Notes under the pieces: model-generated | The model's database searches: none | What the model was told of the DNA's origin: nothing | Seen by the model: only the letters and a program-made list of their open reading frames with translations | Position numbers and translations under genes: made by a program | Assembly: GCA_965249765.1 (NCBI GenBank) | Contig: CBDFMR010000005.1 | Location: forward strand, 1,426,001 to 1,490,000 | Origin: CBDFMR01 sp965249765 | Lineage (GTDB): Bacteria; Bacteroidota; Bacteroidia; Chitinophagales; Saprospiraceae | DNA: 64,000 nucleotides | Reading direction: 5' to 3' | Part shown: positions 8,861-17,794 of the stretch, piece after piece | How positions within the stretch are numbered: the first letter of the stretch is position 1 | Layout of the letters: every line of letters starts with the position of its first letter

Positions 8861-10267
8861 TTACCTGACCAGCACAATTCGTGTATTGCCTTGAATACCA
8901 GACGGCCTTTCGACCTGCAACTGATAGCTTCCTGACGACAAGGTCTGCGGAAGATTTAGGTCGATATTACTTCCAAATGCTGTAGTCTTGTATACATTAC
9001 GGCCTAAAGCATCAACGAGCTGGATATGTGAATTATAACCGTCTTTACCTAGACGGATGGTTATATTGCCGTTACTTGGATTTGGAAATACTTCGATGTC
9101 CAGCGTTTCTTTTTCACCGGGCAATGAAGAGATAGTCTCGTCTATCTTTTCAAAAACATAGAGTCCGGTCTGCATGTCAGATACGAGGATATTTCCTGAG
9201 GGGAGGAGTGGGTAGACTCCCCATGCGCCATGATAGAAACTCTCGTACGTCCCAGGATATGTGTCATAGTAAAACGCACGAGTGATATTCTCCTTGTCCT
9301 CAATGTTCCATATCTGGAGTCCGTCGTAGTAGTACGAAGCATATAAGTAGTTTCCTCTAATAATCAGATTATGAGGGATCGAAGATGGGTCATCAGATCC
9401 TGCATCTATGGTATCGATAACGGTCAATTCAGGCAGGGCGGTTACATCGATGACTTTGATATCTGTATCATGTGTCTCGTCAGCCATGTAGTAGGTCGTT
9501 CCATCATCTGATAACCAGCCACTATGATTGTATCCAGCCTGAGGATAATCCGCTGTAGTCAATGAAGCCAATAGTATGGGGTTGTCCGCATCATTGAAAT
9601 CGACTAGGGCAAAACCACCAGGTCCACAGTTGAGATAAGCTATACCATCTCTTATGTATGCATCATGAATCTGACTAAAGGGAAATCCACCAATCTCACT
9701 ATAACTTATCATGGGTACAGGAGCCATGGGATCTGAAATATCAAACAGCCTCAGTGGAACGAAACCACCTTGAATATCATCACCACCACTGATACAACTA
9801 TATAATATATCTTGTTCAGCATCAATGAATATGTTATGGGACCTTCTTATATACTCCTTTGAATCATAAACCACCTTGACGTTATCAGGAAGTCCGGAGT
9901 AATCCATAATCTGCAATGTGGACTCGTCCCCTTCATCAGCGACGACATATAAGTATCCTCTGTGGTCATGAAAATCACGATGGATGATTTCTGATCCACT
10001 CACAGCTCCATCTATAACAGCAACTTCTTCAGGAGAATTTGGGTCGGTGACATCAATAAAATGCGTGCCCTTAGTACTACCTATTATTGCATATTCTCTG
10101 TCATCAACCACCATACCCCATACCTCATTGTATACATTGCCTATCCAGTCGGATTCTACCAGAGTTTCGTCAGACCACGTACCTAGCAAAGTATTCTCGA
10201 TGGGTTGAGCTAAAAGATTAGTAAATAAAAATAAAGTTAAGATTGAAATAGGAATACGCATGATCAA
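8861..10267 (-). CDS. Choice-of-anchor B family secreted protein with type IX sorting domain
   Basis: This 468-residue protein starts with a signal peptide (IPISILTLFLFTNLLAQ). The body has LVIVD-type beta-propeller repeats such as THFIDVTDP, LRLFDISDP and IKVIDVTALP, typical of choice-of-anchor B proteins. The last 85 residues are a type IX secretion C-terminal domain (VFPNPSNGNITIRL, then LVDALGR, LSSGSYQLQV). It is expected to be exported through the type IX system and attached to the cell surface or released. ATG codons at 10267 and 10261 are both possible starts. Confidence 0.88.
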   Translation of the reverse strand: MIMRIPISILTLFLFTNLLAQPIENTLLGTWSDETLVESDWIGNVYNEVWGMVVDDREYAIIGSTKGTHFIDVTDPNSPEEVAVIDGAVSGSEIIHRDFHDHRGYLYVVADEGDESTLQIMDYSGLPDNVKVVYDSKEYIRRSHNIFIDAEQDILYSCISGGDDIQGGFVPLRLFDISDPMAPVPMISYSEIGGFPFSQIHDAYIRDGIAYLNCGPGGFALVDFNDADNPILLASLTTADYPQAGYNHSGWLSDDGTTYYMADETHDTDIKVIDVTALPELTVIDTIDAGSDDPSSIPHNLIIRGNYLYASYYYDGLQIWNIEDKENITRAFYYDTYPGTYESFYHGAWGVYPLLPSGNILVSDMQTGLYVFEKIDETISSLPGEKETLDIEVFPNPSNGNITIRLGKDGYNSHIQLVDALGRNVYKTTAFGSNIDLNLPQTLSSGSYQLQVERPSGIQGNTRIVLVR

Positions 10268-10366
10268 GGTATTGTTGACCTAAAGATAAGACACAGTTGA
10301 CGAATAGAGACTATCTTTTGTCATGTTGGTCGTGTAGAATGCAATACAACAATTAAAGTATATATC

Positions 10367-10815
10367 TTACCATTTGTATTTTGCCCCTATCTTAAGTCCG
10401 AGTGTCTTTAAGCTCGCATCCAGTTCATACTCCGATGTCGTGATTGACGGTACGTAATAAGTAAATTCTGGTCTTAGTTGTATGCTTAGATGATCAGTCA
10501 GCATATAGTTGAGATGTACCGATGTACTGAGTCCGAGTCCGATTGCACTTTTATAAGCTTTCTGATCTGTAAGTGATACTCGTATCTTCTAGGTTTTCAG
10601 GATTAAGTACCAGTCCATTAGCTTTGGACTTGATGTTCCATATTATACCCCCAGCGGCAGCCAAAGAAAATGAGCCTTTTCGTAACAACTCATGACCTAA
10701 TCCAAGGTTTATATTGAGACGCGAGTATTTATTATAAATGGTTTCTGTAATCGTCTCGCTTCCCATGATTATAGTATCACCTATTACTTCTTGTTGAGTT
10801 CCTGATAGTTGTGCA
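10367..10815 (-). pseudogene. Outer-membrane beta-barrel protein, truncated and frameshifted
   Basis: On the minus strand an outer-membrane beta-barrel C-terminus (ending KTLGLKIGAKYKW) is readable up to about 10560, where the frame shifts. The upstream part continues in another frame (NINLGLGHELLRKG) to about 10815, where sequence of a group II intron remnant begins. Signal peptide and N-terminus are absent. This appears to be the last chromosomal gene before the cassette array and was probably cut by the intron or its later deletion. Confidence 0.65.
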
Positions 10816-11074
10816 CTATAATGCCTACGACTACATCTTTAAACTCGAACAACTTAGGCAAATCATAGTGAACTACTATGGAAGAGTCAGCAGAAAGAGT
10901 CTTACACCAGTATTGTATCACCTACATCATCGAATCATCAAATGGGTATTAAATAAGTATAAGGGATTTAAAGGGAGTAAGATTAAAGCCATCAACTGGC
11001 TGCGAAGAATACTCAAATTTTATCCCAACTTATTCTACCATTGGCAACTGGGTTATAAGTTCATGAAGACTTAG
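10811..11074 (+). pseudogene. C-terminal remnant of a group II intron reverse transcriptase/maturase
   Basis: About 85 residues match the maturase (X) domain: LRQIIVNYYGR, WVLNKYKGFKGSK, and LFYHWQLGY. The reverse transcriptase core is missing; the true left junction lies somewhere in 10811-10840. A complete domain V and VI and the intron 3' end follow directly (to 11168). The RNA end resembles the second member of the paired introns further on, so this may be a relic of their cognate RT. Confidence 0.8.
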
Positions 11075-11168
11075 GAACCAAGACCGTTCAATAAGAGCCG
11101 TATGATGGGAGACTATCACGTACGGTTCTGTGAGAGGTTAGGGGTGAAATTCCCCTTGCCTACTCGAC
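10826..11168 (+). mobile_element. Group II intron, 5'-truncated copy
   Basis: The right end carries a group II domain V hairpin (GAGCCGTATG...ACGTACGGTTC), a G-rich domain VI stem and the terminal CTACTCGAC shared with all other introns here. The 5' half including domain I is gone. The 3' flank TAGTGATAG would restore a GTTAGTGATAG-type R-box, so it probably once lay in an attC-like site. Confidence 0.75.
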
Positions 11169-11187
11169 TAGTGATAGTTTTTCATTC

Positions 11188-12018
11188 TTATTTGGCTTTT
11201 CCAATTTTATAAAAGAAAAGACCAATAAACATCATGCCAAATAAAGACTCTAAAGTTAATATGAATCTTGCTATTGTTGTAATTGGGTAAATATCGGATA
11301 TTCCTAAGGTAGTGACCGTGGATGCGCTTAAATGAAACATTCTTGTCAATGATCCATCTAAGTCATTTGGGAATCCATCATGAGAATTGATTGCTGTCTT
11401 TATCATCTTACTTAATTTTGAAGATATAAATAATATGGTAGTATCCTTGTCTTCATTAATAAAAGTTCCTTTACGGAAAATTATAGGGTAATTTTCAACA
11501 TTATCTGTGCATCCATCTTTTACTTCAATAAGTCTCCTTTCTTTTTTAGATTTCACACTATATTGAGAAATGCTAATACAGAGGTGAATAATATTAGGAT
11601 TTTTCATTAAAGATTCAATATACTTTTTGACTTGTGCTATATTCGTAAAATGAATATTACTTGCTTTCTTAATAGATTGATTAAAATTTTGTTCTATAGA
11701 ATATATAAGTCCTGCGGTAAGTTCTGAATTATGAATCTTTAGATCTGTAAGAAAAACACTATTTAAATCAATGAGTAAATTTTCTTCTAAGTAAATTGTA
11801 TCTGATTTATGAAACTCCTTTATGTCTTTTTTTATTTCAAATAACAATTGAGTTCTCAAGGAGGCCATATGTTCTATGAAGTTTGAATCAAACTTTACAT
11901 TAATATGACGAAAATCATCTTTTAAACAGAAGCAATAGACGAAAGCGAATAATGGGATTAAAAGAAGATATAGTATTAACCATATTAAAGCACTGGAAAT
12001 CATATTTCTAAAAGGCAA
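11188..12018 (-). CDS. Two-helix ion channel-like protein with unusual selectivity filter
   Basis: This 276-residue protein has one membrane helix at residues 10-32, a large polar middle domain and a C-terminal pore region. The segment TVTTLGISDIYPITTIAR sits where potassium channels carry TVGYGD, and a final helix (ESLFGMMFIGLFF) follows. It is probably an Ion_trans_2 type channel; the filter TLGISD departs from the potassium consensus, so ion preference is uncertain. It is the last cassette of the array in the direction of its genes. Confidence 0.7.
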   Translation of the reverse strand: MPFRNMISSALIWLILYLLLIPLFAFVYCFCLKDDFRHINVKFDSNFIEHMASLRTQLLFEIKKDIKEFHKSDTIYLEENLLIDLNSVFLTDLKIHNSELTAGLIYSIEQNFNQSIKKASNIHFTNIAQVKKYIESLMKNPNIIHLCISISQYSVKSKKERRLIEVKDGCTDNVENYPIIFRKGTFINEDKDTTILFISSKLSKMIKTAINSHDGFPNDLDGSLTRMFHLSASTVTTLGISDIYPITTIARFILTLESLFGMMFIGLFFYKIGKAK

Positions 12019-12044
12019 TAAAATTCTCCGTAGCAGTATTGATA

Positions 12045-12220
12045 ATTTGCATCGAGATTGCCTTCTTTTCCATTTTATAGATTTAGATTATAAAATAGAC
12101 TCTAACAAGAAGTATCTTTATTATTGAAAATTATTCTGATCGGGGTTCACGCCAAAGCGTGACCACCATTGAAATTTATCAACTGTCCCTAAACGTGAAT
12201 TAGGGACTTTTTACTTCTCG
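12045..12220 (-). mobile_element. IS110-family remnant: upstream noncoding end plus first transposase codons
   Basis: The sequence is near-identical to the region upstream of the two complete IS110 copies (44215-44377, 47884-48046). It includes the first ~15 transposase codons, two strong hairpins (GGTTCACGCCAAAGCGTGACC and a GTCCCTAA/TTAGGGAC stem) and stops exactly at TTCTCG. The rest of the transposase is deleted. The next bases, AACG, begin an attC-like site. Confidence 0.85.
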
Positions 12221-12325
12221 AACGTAGCGTTTTTAAAAGTACAAAATTTGGCGGTCTTTGTAAATAAGCATATAACTTTGAATTTAGCACTTATTAGCTA
12301 TGTTTTATACACGTTGTTCTACGCA
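12218..12325 (-). repeat. attC-like site (weakly structured)
   Basis: It runs from AACG at 12221 to the R-box GTTCTACGCA (12316-12325). The internal stem is poor (AATAAG/CTTATT). The right R-box is the exact complement of TGCGTAGAAC at 12794-12803, the other end of the adjacent cassette. Confidence 0.5.
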
Positions 12326-12494
12326 GTTTTTACTCCGCTTAATTTTTCATTCAGTTTTTCAATTCCATAAACTTGCTAAATTCCGCAAGAGTAAATTCTA
12401 TCTTTCAGTTCAGTTTTACGCAATATTTATAAATTCCGTTTGAGTGATAATTCGGAAATAGTAAATTCAGCGTTCTGTTCCGATTTAGAGTAAT

Positions 12495-12740
12495 CTATTC
12501 AGTCGTTTTTAATTCCCTTCTATTAAAATTCGGTTGAAATTTTCTTGGTTCTTTCGTTACATATTTTTTCTTTAGTTGAAAGTAAAGAATTGAGCCTAAA
12601 ACTGGGAAAAATAAAACTGCCAATAACCAAATAGTATTCATTTTCGGTTCTTTAAATCTCGATTTTGTTATGTCAAAAATTGCCCAAAACCATAATATGA
12701 TGGTTAAAGTCACAAATCCGATAATCAATGTTGTTTCCAT
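12495..12740 (-). CDS. Small two-helix membrane protein, PLDc_N type
   Basis: These 81 residues contain two membrane helices and the pattern FWAIFDITKSRFKEPKMNT...LFFPVLGSILYF, typical of the phospholipase D N-terminal (cardiolipin synthase N-terminal) family. In toxins of this fold the domain is often an immunity or membrane anchor module; no partner is seen here. It is the only gene in its cassette, and the cassette ends are perfectly complementary over 10 bases. Confidence 0.75.
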   Translation of the reverse strand: METTLIIGFVTLTIILWFWAIFDITKSRFKEPKMNTIWLLAVLFFPVLGSILYFQLKKKYVTKEPRKFQPNFNRRELKTTE

Positions 12741-12793
12741 AATTTTATATTTTATTAATTAATTTTTTATTCAGCACAATGCTTGTCTCAAAT

Positions 12794-12856
12794 TGCGTAG
12801 AACGTATAATTATATCCTCCGTCGCGACGAAGGAGCTATGGAGTGATATATAGTGT
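12794..12856 (-). repeat. attC-like site interrupted by paired group II introns
   Basis: The R-box TGCGTAGAAC (12794-12803) is followed by an imperfect hairpin (TATATC-CCTCC...GGAG-GATATA). The second R-box is split by the intron after GT (12855-12856) and resumes at 14103 (TATGTGC), giving GTTATGTGC when rejoined. Confidence 0.75.
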
Positions 12857-13466
12857 GTGTGCCCAGCATGGGCAGCTATGGTGAAAGATAGCTATATATT
12901 CTAAAGGGTGCAAGTCCCTTGTGCGCCAGAGTGATATTTGGAAGTACTAGTAAGCTGCAAGGGCGATAGGGGTGACCCTTAGTCTGAAGGAAGCAGGACT
13001 ACAAAGGTCAGTCCTAACGAACAGGAACAGGATACAGAGGCTATTATAGCTGGGTAAGCAAGCACACCTTTGTAATGCCCTAAGAATACCAAAGGTTATA
13101 GTAGTAGATCCAGTAGGTATTGACTGAAAGAATAATGCCCTTACCTGGGGAGGTCTTGAATTAGGTTCGGTATTCCTATAGATCAAGAAGTCAGCCGAGG
13201 TCATAGTACCAAGAGTAACGAGTGAGGATTGCTAATACCATACCCTCTACGGCCTCACAACTGTGGAAGGACTGAACGAAGATCCGTTTGAAAATTCGAT
13301 ATGGAGTACATAAGTATAGCCATTTCTTAAAGTACAAACTACTCTAGAGTGGTGTAAAGAGCACCCTAGATTATGGGACTTCGAACCGCCGTATACGAGA
13401 CCCGTACGTACGGTGGTGTGAGAGGCGCACCCCATCAACGACAGTTGGTGGGGCCGTCTACTCGAC
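12857..13466 (+). mobile_element. ORF-less group II intron (first of a tandem pair)
   Basis: It begins GTGTGCCCAG, has a domain V near 13383-13416 (GAACCGCCGTATACG...TACGGTGG) and ends CTACTCGAC. Both ends match the RT-containing intron at 15605-17514, of which this is an internally deleted relative. The 610 bases are about the size of a bare ribozyme. Apparent short ORFs inside are not coding. Confidence 0.85.
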
Positions 13467-14102
13467 GTGTGTTGTGTAGTTTATTTAAAGATGGAGGTAG
13501 GCCCTCCGATAAGGGGATACAGGTCCACTTATCAAACAACTTCTGTAATTTATAAGAGGCAACTTTTATGGATGAAGCGACAGGAGAAAAGGCCGAATTA
13601 AATCGGTCATGTATGGATAGGAGAGATGATCGCAAGCGAACCTTTCGATGAAGTGGCGAAAAGACCAGTTGTTGTCAAAAATCGGGACATATCGAGGTTT
13701 CGATGAAGAGTACAGAAGTTACCTGTTTACGGTCTGTATGACAACCGTCATTCAGGAGGCATGACTCTTATCTAGGCTTTAGCTGAGAACCACAGGAAGC
13801 CTGTTGTAAATGTTAAATGGAAAGCACAATCGGAGAATGTCCGTTAGGCGATTACAAAAGTTGTAACAGGTGGCGGATCAACTCGTAGTAGTGATGAAAC
13901 ATCTGTAATGGAAGTGGAGCGAAGGGGTTGACATGCTCTGGATATTTTCATCTTGACAACCACCGGGCTTTCGTTCGGCTGGAATGAGCAAGTGATATGT
14001 CCTACTCTTTATAGAGTGAGTGTGAAGAGCCGTGTGAGTCGAGAGGTTCACGCACGGTTCTGTGAGAGGTTTGGGGGTGAGATTCCCCCTTACCTACTCG
14101 AC
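13467..14102 (+). mobile_element. ORF-less group II intron (second of a tandem pair)
   Basis: It starts GTGTGTTGTG immediately after the AC end of the preceding intron. It contains a canonical 34-base domain V (14027-14060, GAGCCGTGTG...CGCACGGTTC) and a C-rich domain VI, and ends CTACTCGAC. It is a different intron family from its neighbour and encodes no protein. Confidence 0.85.
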
Positions 14103-14113
14103 TATGTGCTTTT

Positions 14114-14860
14114 TTAGTTTCTTCCAGCCATTACTCCACCATCAGTGTCCCAAATCGCACCAGTAACCCAAGATGCTTTTTCTGAAAGTAGGAATAGAAT
14201 GCTATTTGAAATATCAGAAGGCGTTCCATTTCTCCCAATTGGATGAAATTCATTAAAACCTTCTAATGCTTTTTCGGCTTCTTCTTTTCCTCCAAAAACT
14301 CCGTGATAAACAGGAGTGTTTACTACAGCTGGAGAAACTGCATTAACTCTGATATTATCATCTGCTAATTCCATAGCTAAGTGTTGAGTTAAAGAATGTA
14401 AACCTGCTTTCTGCATAGAGTAAGCAGAAGATGGTGTAGCTTTTACCGCTTGTTTAGCCCACATAGATCCTACATTTACGATAGAACCTCCGTTTGTTGT
14501 TTTCATTTTTTTTGCAGCACTTTGAGTGATGAAAAAGAACCCTCTGTTTAAATCTAAATACGAGTTGTAATCCTCAACGGTGTGTTCAAGAAATGGTTTT
14601 GGTCCAAAAATACCAGATGCGTTTACTAAATAATCTAAATTGTCTAATGATTCAATTTTTAAAATCAATGACTCTACGTCTTTTGTATTAGAAATATTTA
14701 TTTTATGCTTTATTAGATTAGGGACATCAGCTACTTTGTCAATGTTTCTACCTACAATGTGCACGGTTGCTCCACCCACTAATAATGCATTTGCTGTTGC
14801 ATTACCGATACCACTTGTGCCTCCAATAACTAAGGCTACTTTTTTTTCGAATTCTTTCAT
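14114..14860 (-). CDS. Short-chain dehydrogenase/reductase (SDR)
   Basis: This 248-residue classical SDR has the cofactor motif GGTSGIG near residue 13, the NAG-equivalent VNASGIF, a catalytic Ser/Tyr/Lys set with YSMQK, and a C-terminal GAIWDTDGG. It is an NAD(P)-dependent oxidoreductase of unknown substrate. It lies downstream of a TetR gene in the same cassette, and an operator-like dyad (14886-14899) sits 26 bases before its start, so it is probably the regulated gene. Confidence 0.9.
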   Translation of the reverse strand: MKEFEKKVALVIGGTSGIGNATANALLVGGATVHIVGRNIDKVADVPNLIKHKINISNTKDVESLILKIESLDNLDYLVNASGIFGPKPFLEHTVEDYNSYLDLNRGFFFITQSAAKKMKTTNGGSIVNVGSMWAKQAVKATPSSAYSMQKAGLHSLTQHLAMELADDNIRVNAVSPAVVNTPVYHGVFGGKEEAEKALEGFNEFHPIGRNGTPSDISNSILFLLSEKASWVTGAIWDTDGGVMAGRN

Positions 14861-14885
14861 TTTGTTTTATTTAAATTATTAATGA

Positions 14886-14899
14886 ACAGACAGGTCTGT
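14886..14899. promoter_or_regulatory. Operator-like dyad upstream of the SDR gene
   Basis: ACAGACAGGTCTGT has six-base arms ACAGAC/GTCTGT. An almost identical dyad (ACAGACAAGTCTGT) lies in front of the TetR gene at 15518-15531. The pair is a likely TetR binding site set. Confidence 0.65.
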
Positions 14900-14924
14900 C
14901 TTTTGTTGTGTAAAATATTTTATT

Positions 14925-15488
14925 TTATGTTATGATTTGCGAACATATTTTTTTTGCTTCTTTAATTGGCCAATCTACTTGGTGTAAATGGCTTTCACCA
15001 ACTGCACTTTCGTAGAGTAGGTAAATTTGTCGAGAAATAGAGCTGATTTCATCTACTTTAATTTTTTCTAAATTATTTGAAACGAGTTTTGAGATAAGTT
15101 GAATAAAACTGGTTTTCTGAGTTTGTATTTCATTTCTGATTATTTCATTATCATTTGGGATTTCTGCGACTGTTTTGATACACCAACAGCCGTTAAAATC
15201 TTTATCTTTAAAAAATAGTTGAAGGAAATCGAAAATGGCGAATATTTGTTGTTGACCTTTTTTTTTCGATTTACAATATAATTCAATATCATTTAAAAAA
15301 GTTGTGTTTTTGAACTGAAGATACGAAAGGCATATATCTTCTTTAGATTTAAAATGATTATAGAGTGTTGCTTTAGCTATTCCAGATTCAGAAATAATTT
15401 CATTAATACCAGTTGAGTTATATCCATTCTTGTAAAATAAGAACGAAGCAGTTTCAATAATTCTATTTTTTATTTCTGAATGTTTCAC
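14925..15488 (-). CDS. TetR-family transcriptional regulator
   Basis: This 187-residue protein has an N-terminal TetR helix-turn-helix (GINEIISESGIAKATLYNHFKSKEDI, about residues 24-49) and a helical ligand-binding domain. It sits upstream of the SDR gene on the same strand. Matching dyads before both genes suggest it represses itself and the SDR until an unknown ligand binds. Confidence 0.9.
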   Translation of the reverse strand: MKHSEIKNRIIETASFLFYKNGYNSTGINEIISESGIAKATLYNHFKSKEDICLSYLQFKNTTFLNDIELYCKSKKKGQQQIFAIFDFLQLFFKDKDFNGCWCIKTVAEIPNDNEIIRNEIQTQKTSFIQLISKLVSNNLEKIKVDEISSISRQIYLLYESAVGESHLHQVDWPIKEAKKICSQIIT

Positions 15489-15517
15489 AGTGCAAATGTA
15501 AAACTATTTTCCAAACA

Positions 15518-15531
15518 ACAGACAAGTCTGT
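15518..15531. promoter_or_regulatory. Operator-like dyad upstream of the TetR gene
   Basis: ACAGACAAGTCTGT lies 30 bases before the TetR start and differs by one base from the dyad before the SDR gene. Confidence 0.65.
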
Positions 15532-15545
15532 CTGTTTTTTTAATT

Positions 15546-15604
15546 GCAACGGTAATGATAAGCGGAGGCCATCCCGATAGGGTGGCTTCGGTCTTATCTA
15601 TTGT
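15546..15604 (-). repeat. attC-like site interrupted by an RT-bearing group II intron
   Basis: GCAACGG is followed by a strong imperfect hairpin (GATAAG..GGAGGCCATCCC, GATA loop, GGGTGGC..CTTATC). The second R-box is split after GT (15603-15604) and resumes as TGTGTG at 17515. Confidence 0.7.
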
Positions 15605-17514
15605 GTGTGCCCAGCATGGGCAGCTATGGTGAAAGATAGCTATATATTCTAAAGGGTGCAAGTCCCTTGTGCGCCAGTTTGACAACTGGAAGCATTAGTA
15701 AGCTGCAAGGGCGTAAGGGGTGACCCTTGGTCTGAAGGAAGCAGGACTACAAAGGTCGGACCTAACGAACAGAAACTAGATACAGAGGCTATTATAGCTG
15801 GGTAAGCAAGCACAACTTTGTAAAGCCCAATGAATAACCAAAAGCTATTGTAGTAGATCTAGTAGGTGTCGACTGAAAGAATTTGCTCTTACCTGGGGAG
15901 ATCTTAGAATGAGTTGATCATTATGAGAAGTCAGCCGAGGTCATAGTACCAAAAGTAACGAGCGAGGATTGTTAAACCATACCCTCGAAGGACTCACAAC
16001 TTGGGAAGGACTGAACATTAAATCACGTCTGGATTCACTATGGAATCAATGATAGCCATGGTCTAGAAGGACAGAAAAGAAAAAATGAATTGATAGCAAA
16101 AATCTTACAAGATAACTGACTGTTCCCATAGGGGCAATGTCCTGAGGACATTGAAAGGAAGGCACCGCAAAGCGGATGGGTTGATTATAAAGCCTACCGA
16201 CGAGTGGTAGGAAATAAAGGGTCATGCGGAGTAGATGGTATGGGAGTATCTGAACTGCAAGAATATCTATCAATCCACCAGAGCAATCTGTTGCGAGAGA
16301 TTCTATCAGATGGGTACTTACCGCAGGCTATCAGAGGAGTAGAAATTCCAAAGTCAAATGGGTTTGGCGCCTGTTAGGGATTCCCACTGTAGTGGACAGA
16401 TGGCTACAACAAGCAGTTAGTCAACAGCTGATGACGAGATTCGAGTTAGAATTTTCGAAATACAGCTACGGCTTTCGTCCAAAGAAGAACATGCAACAAG
16501 CGGTGATACAATCCCTCGCCTATATCAATGAAGGATATAGCGATATTGTAGATATAGACTTGAGTAAGTTCTTCGATGAAGTAGCACATTATAAGATACT
16601 ACAGCTCATTTATGAGAAGGTGAAATGCGTGACCACGTTGCGGCTGATCCGCAAATGGTTACAAGTACCGATACTTATTAATGGGAAGCTACACAAACGA
16701 CGTAAAGGGTTGCCGCAAGGAAGTCCTCTGAGTCCATTACTATCCAATATTATGTTGGATCAACTAGATAAATACCTAGAAAAAAGAGGGTATAGATTTA
16801 TCCGCTATGCTGACGACTTTAGTATCTACACAAGATCAAAATCGAAAGCGAAATCTATTGGGAATAATGTTTATCTCTTTCTGAGAGATAAACTAGCACT
16901 TAAAATCAATGGGGAGAAAAGCGGAATAAGAAGACCATCCACATTCAAAGTATTAGGACACTGTTTCACTTCGGTATATAAGAAAGGGAGCAAAGGACAA
17001 TATCAGTTGGTAGTGAGTAAAAGTAGTTGGGAAGAACTAAAGAGAAAGCTCAAAAGAGCAACCAAGAAAACGATAGGGTATACTTTCAAAGAACGACTGT
17101 GGTCAGTTAAATTAATCTATCAAGGATGGATTAATAACTACAGATTAGCAAATATTTGTACAAAGCTAAAGAAGGTAGATGAGTGGCTGCGCAATCGATT
17201 GCGATACTGTATCTGGCATGACTGGAAAAAGCTTGAGCGAAAACGTAAGAACCTGATCAGACTTGGAGTGGAAGAAGGAATAGCTTATGCGTGGAGTAGA
17301 ACAAGAATGGGAGGATAGGCAGTAGCTCAAAGTCCTATACTTGGGACTACTATTAAAGTGTCACATCTCAAACGCAGAGGTTATGTTCCTATGATAGACT
17401 ACTACTCAAAATTCAATGTTTCGATTTAGTGAACCGCCGTATACGAGACCCGTATGTACGGTGGTGTGAGAGGTGCACCCCATCAGTTATCGCTGGTGGG
17501 GCCATCTACTCGAT
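15605..17514 (+). mobile_element. Group II intron containing a degenerate reverse transcriptase gene
   Basis: This 1910-base intron starts GTGTGCCCAG, shows the same domain I sequence as the 610-base introns, and ends with the same domain V/VI and CTACTCGAT. It carries an RT gene that is now broken. It lies inside an attC-like site, on the strand opposite to the cassette genes, as described for group IIC-attC introns. Confidence 0.88.
16132..17429 (+). pseudogene. Group II intron reverse transcriptase/maturase, frameshifted and with an amber stop
   Basis: The N-terminal part (ERKAPQSGWVDYKAYRR, KGSCGVDGM) is readable from 16132 to about 16363, where one base is lost and the frame changes. 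The main part, from 16392, has the RT motifs KGLPQGSPLSPLLSN and catalytic RYADDF. At 17316 a TAG replaces the Trp codon of the usual RTR-GGW motif; the frame then continues (AVAQSPILGTTI) to a natural stop at 17427. Two lesions mean it is unlikely to make active RT. No endonuclease domain is seen. Confidence 0.88.
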
Positions 17515-17794
17515 TGTGTGTTCGTTGTTCTTTTTTTACTTTTAAATATCGATTTCTTGTTTTCAAAATTAACTGATATAGAATCGAAAATCTAATTTTC
17601 AATTATGTGTTGATTATGATAAGAGAAAGCTGAACAACGAATATCTCCCTATTACTCGTGGGAATTTCACACTATAGAGTTAAATCTATAAAATAATACC
17701 CTTTAGTTTCAACACACTCATTTGCTCTGTTTTTTCTTAGAATTTCAAGTATTGTATTTTCTTGTCACATTAATTTTACAAGCTGATAACTATA
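17515..17794. other. Cassette leader region without a recognised gene
   Basis: About 280 AT-rich bases lie between the intron end and the next gene stop. A GTTGTTC near 17524 and GAACAACG near 17632 could be R-boxes of a tiny gene-less cassette, but the stem between them is not convincing. Confidence 0.3.

Noticed and set aside
12947..13635. Short open frames of 60-85 codons repeated in each paired intron, on both strands
   Set aside because: They lie inside ribozyme domains, recur only because the introns are copied, and encode no recognisable protein or start signals.
17524..17640. A tiny gene-less cassette with GTTGTTC and GAACAAC ends
   Set aside because: The 7-base match is partly forced by the GTT/AAC core and the predicted stem beside it is weak.
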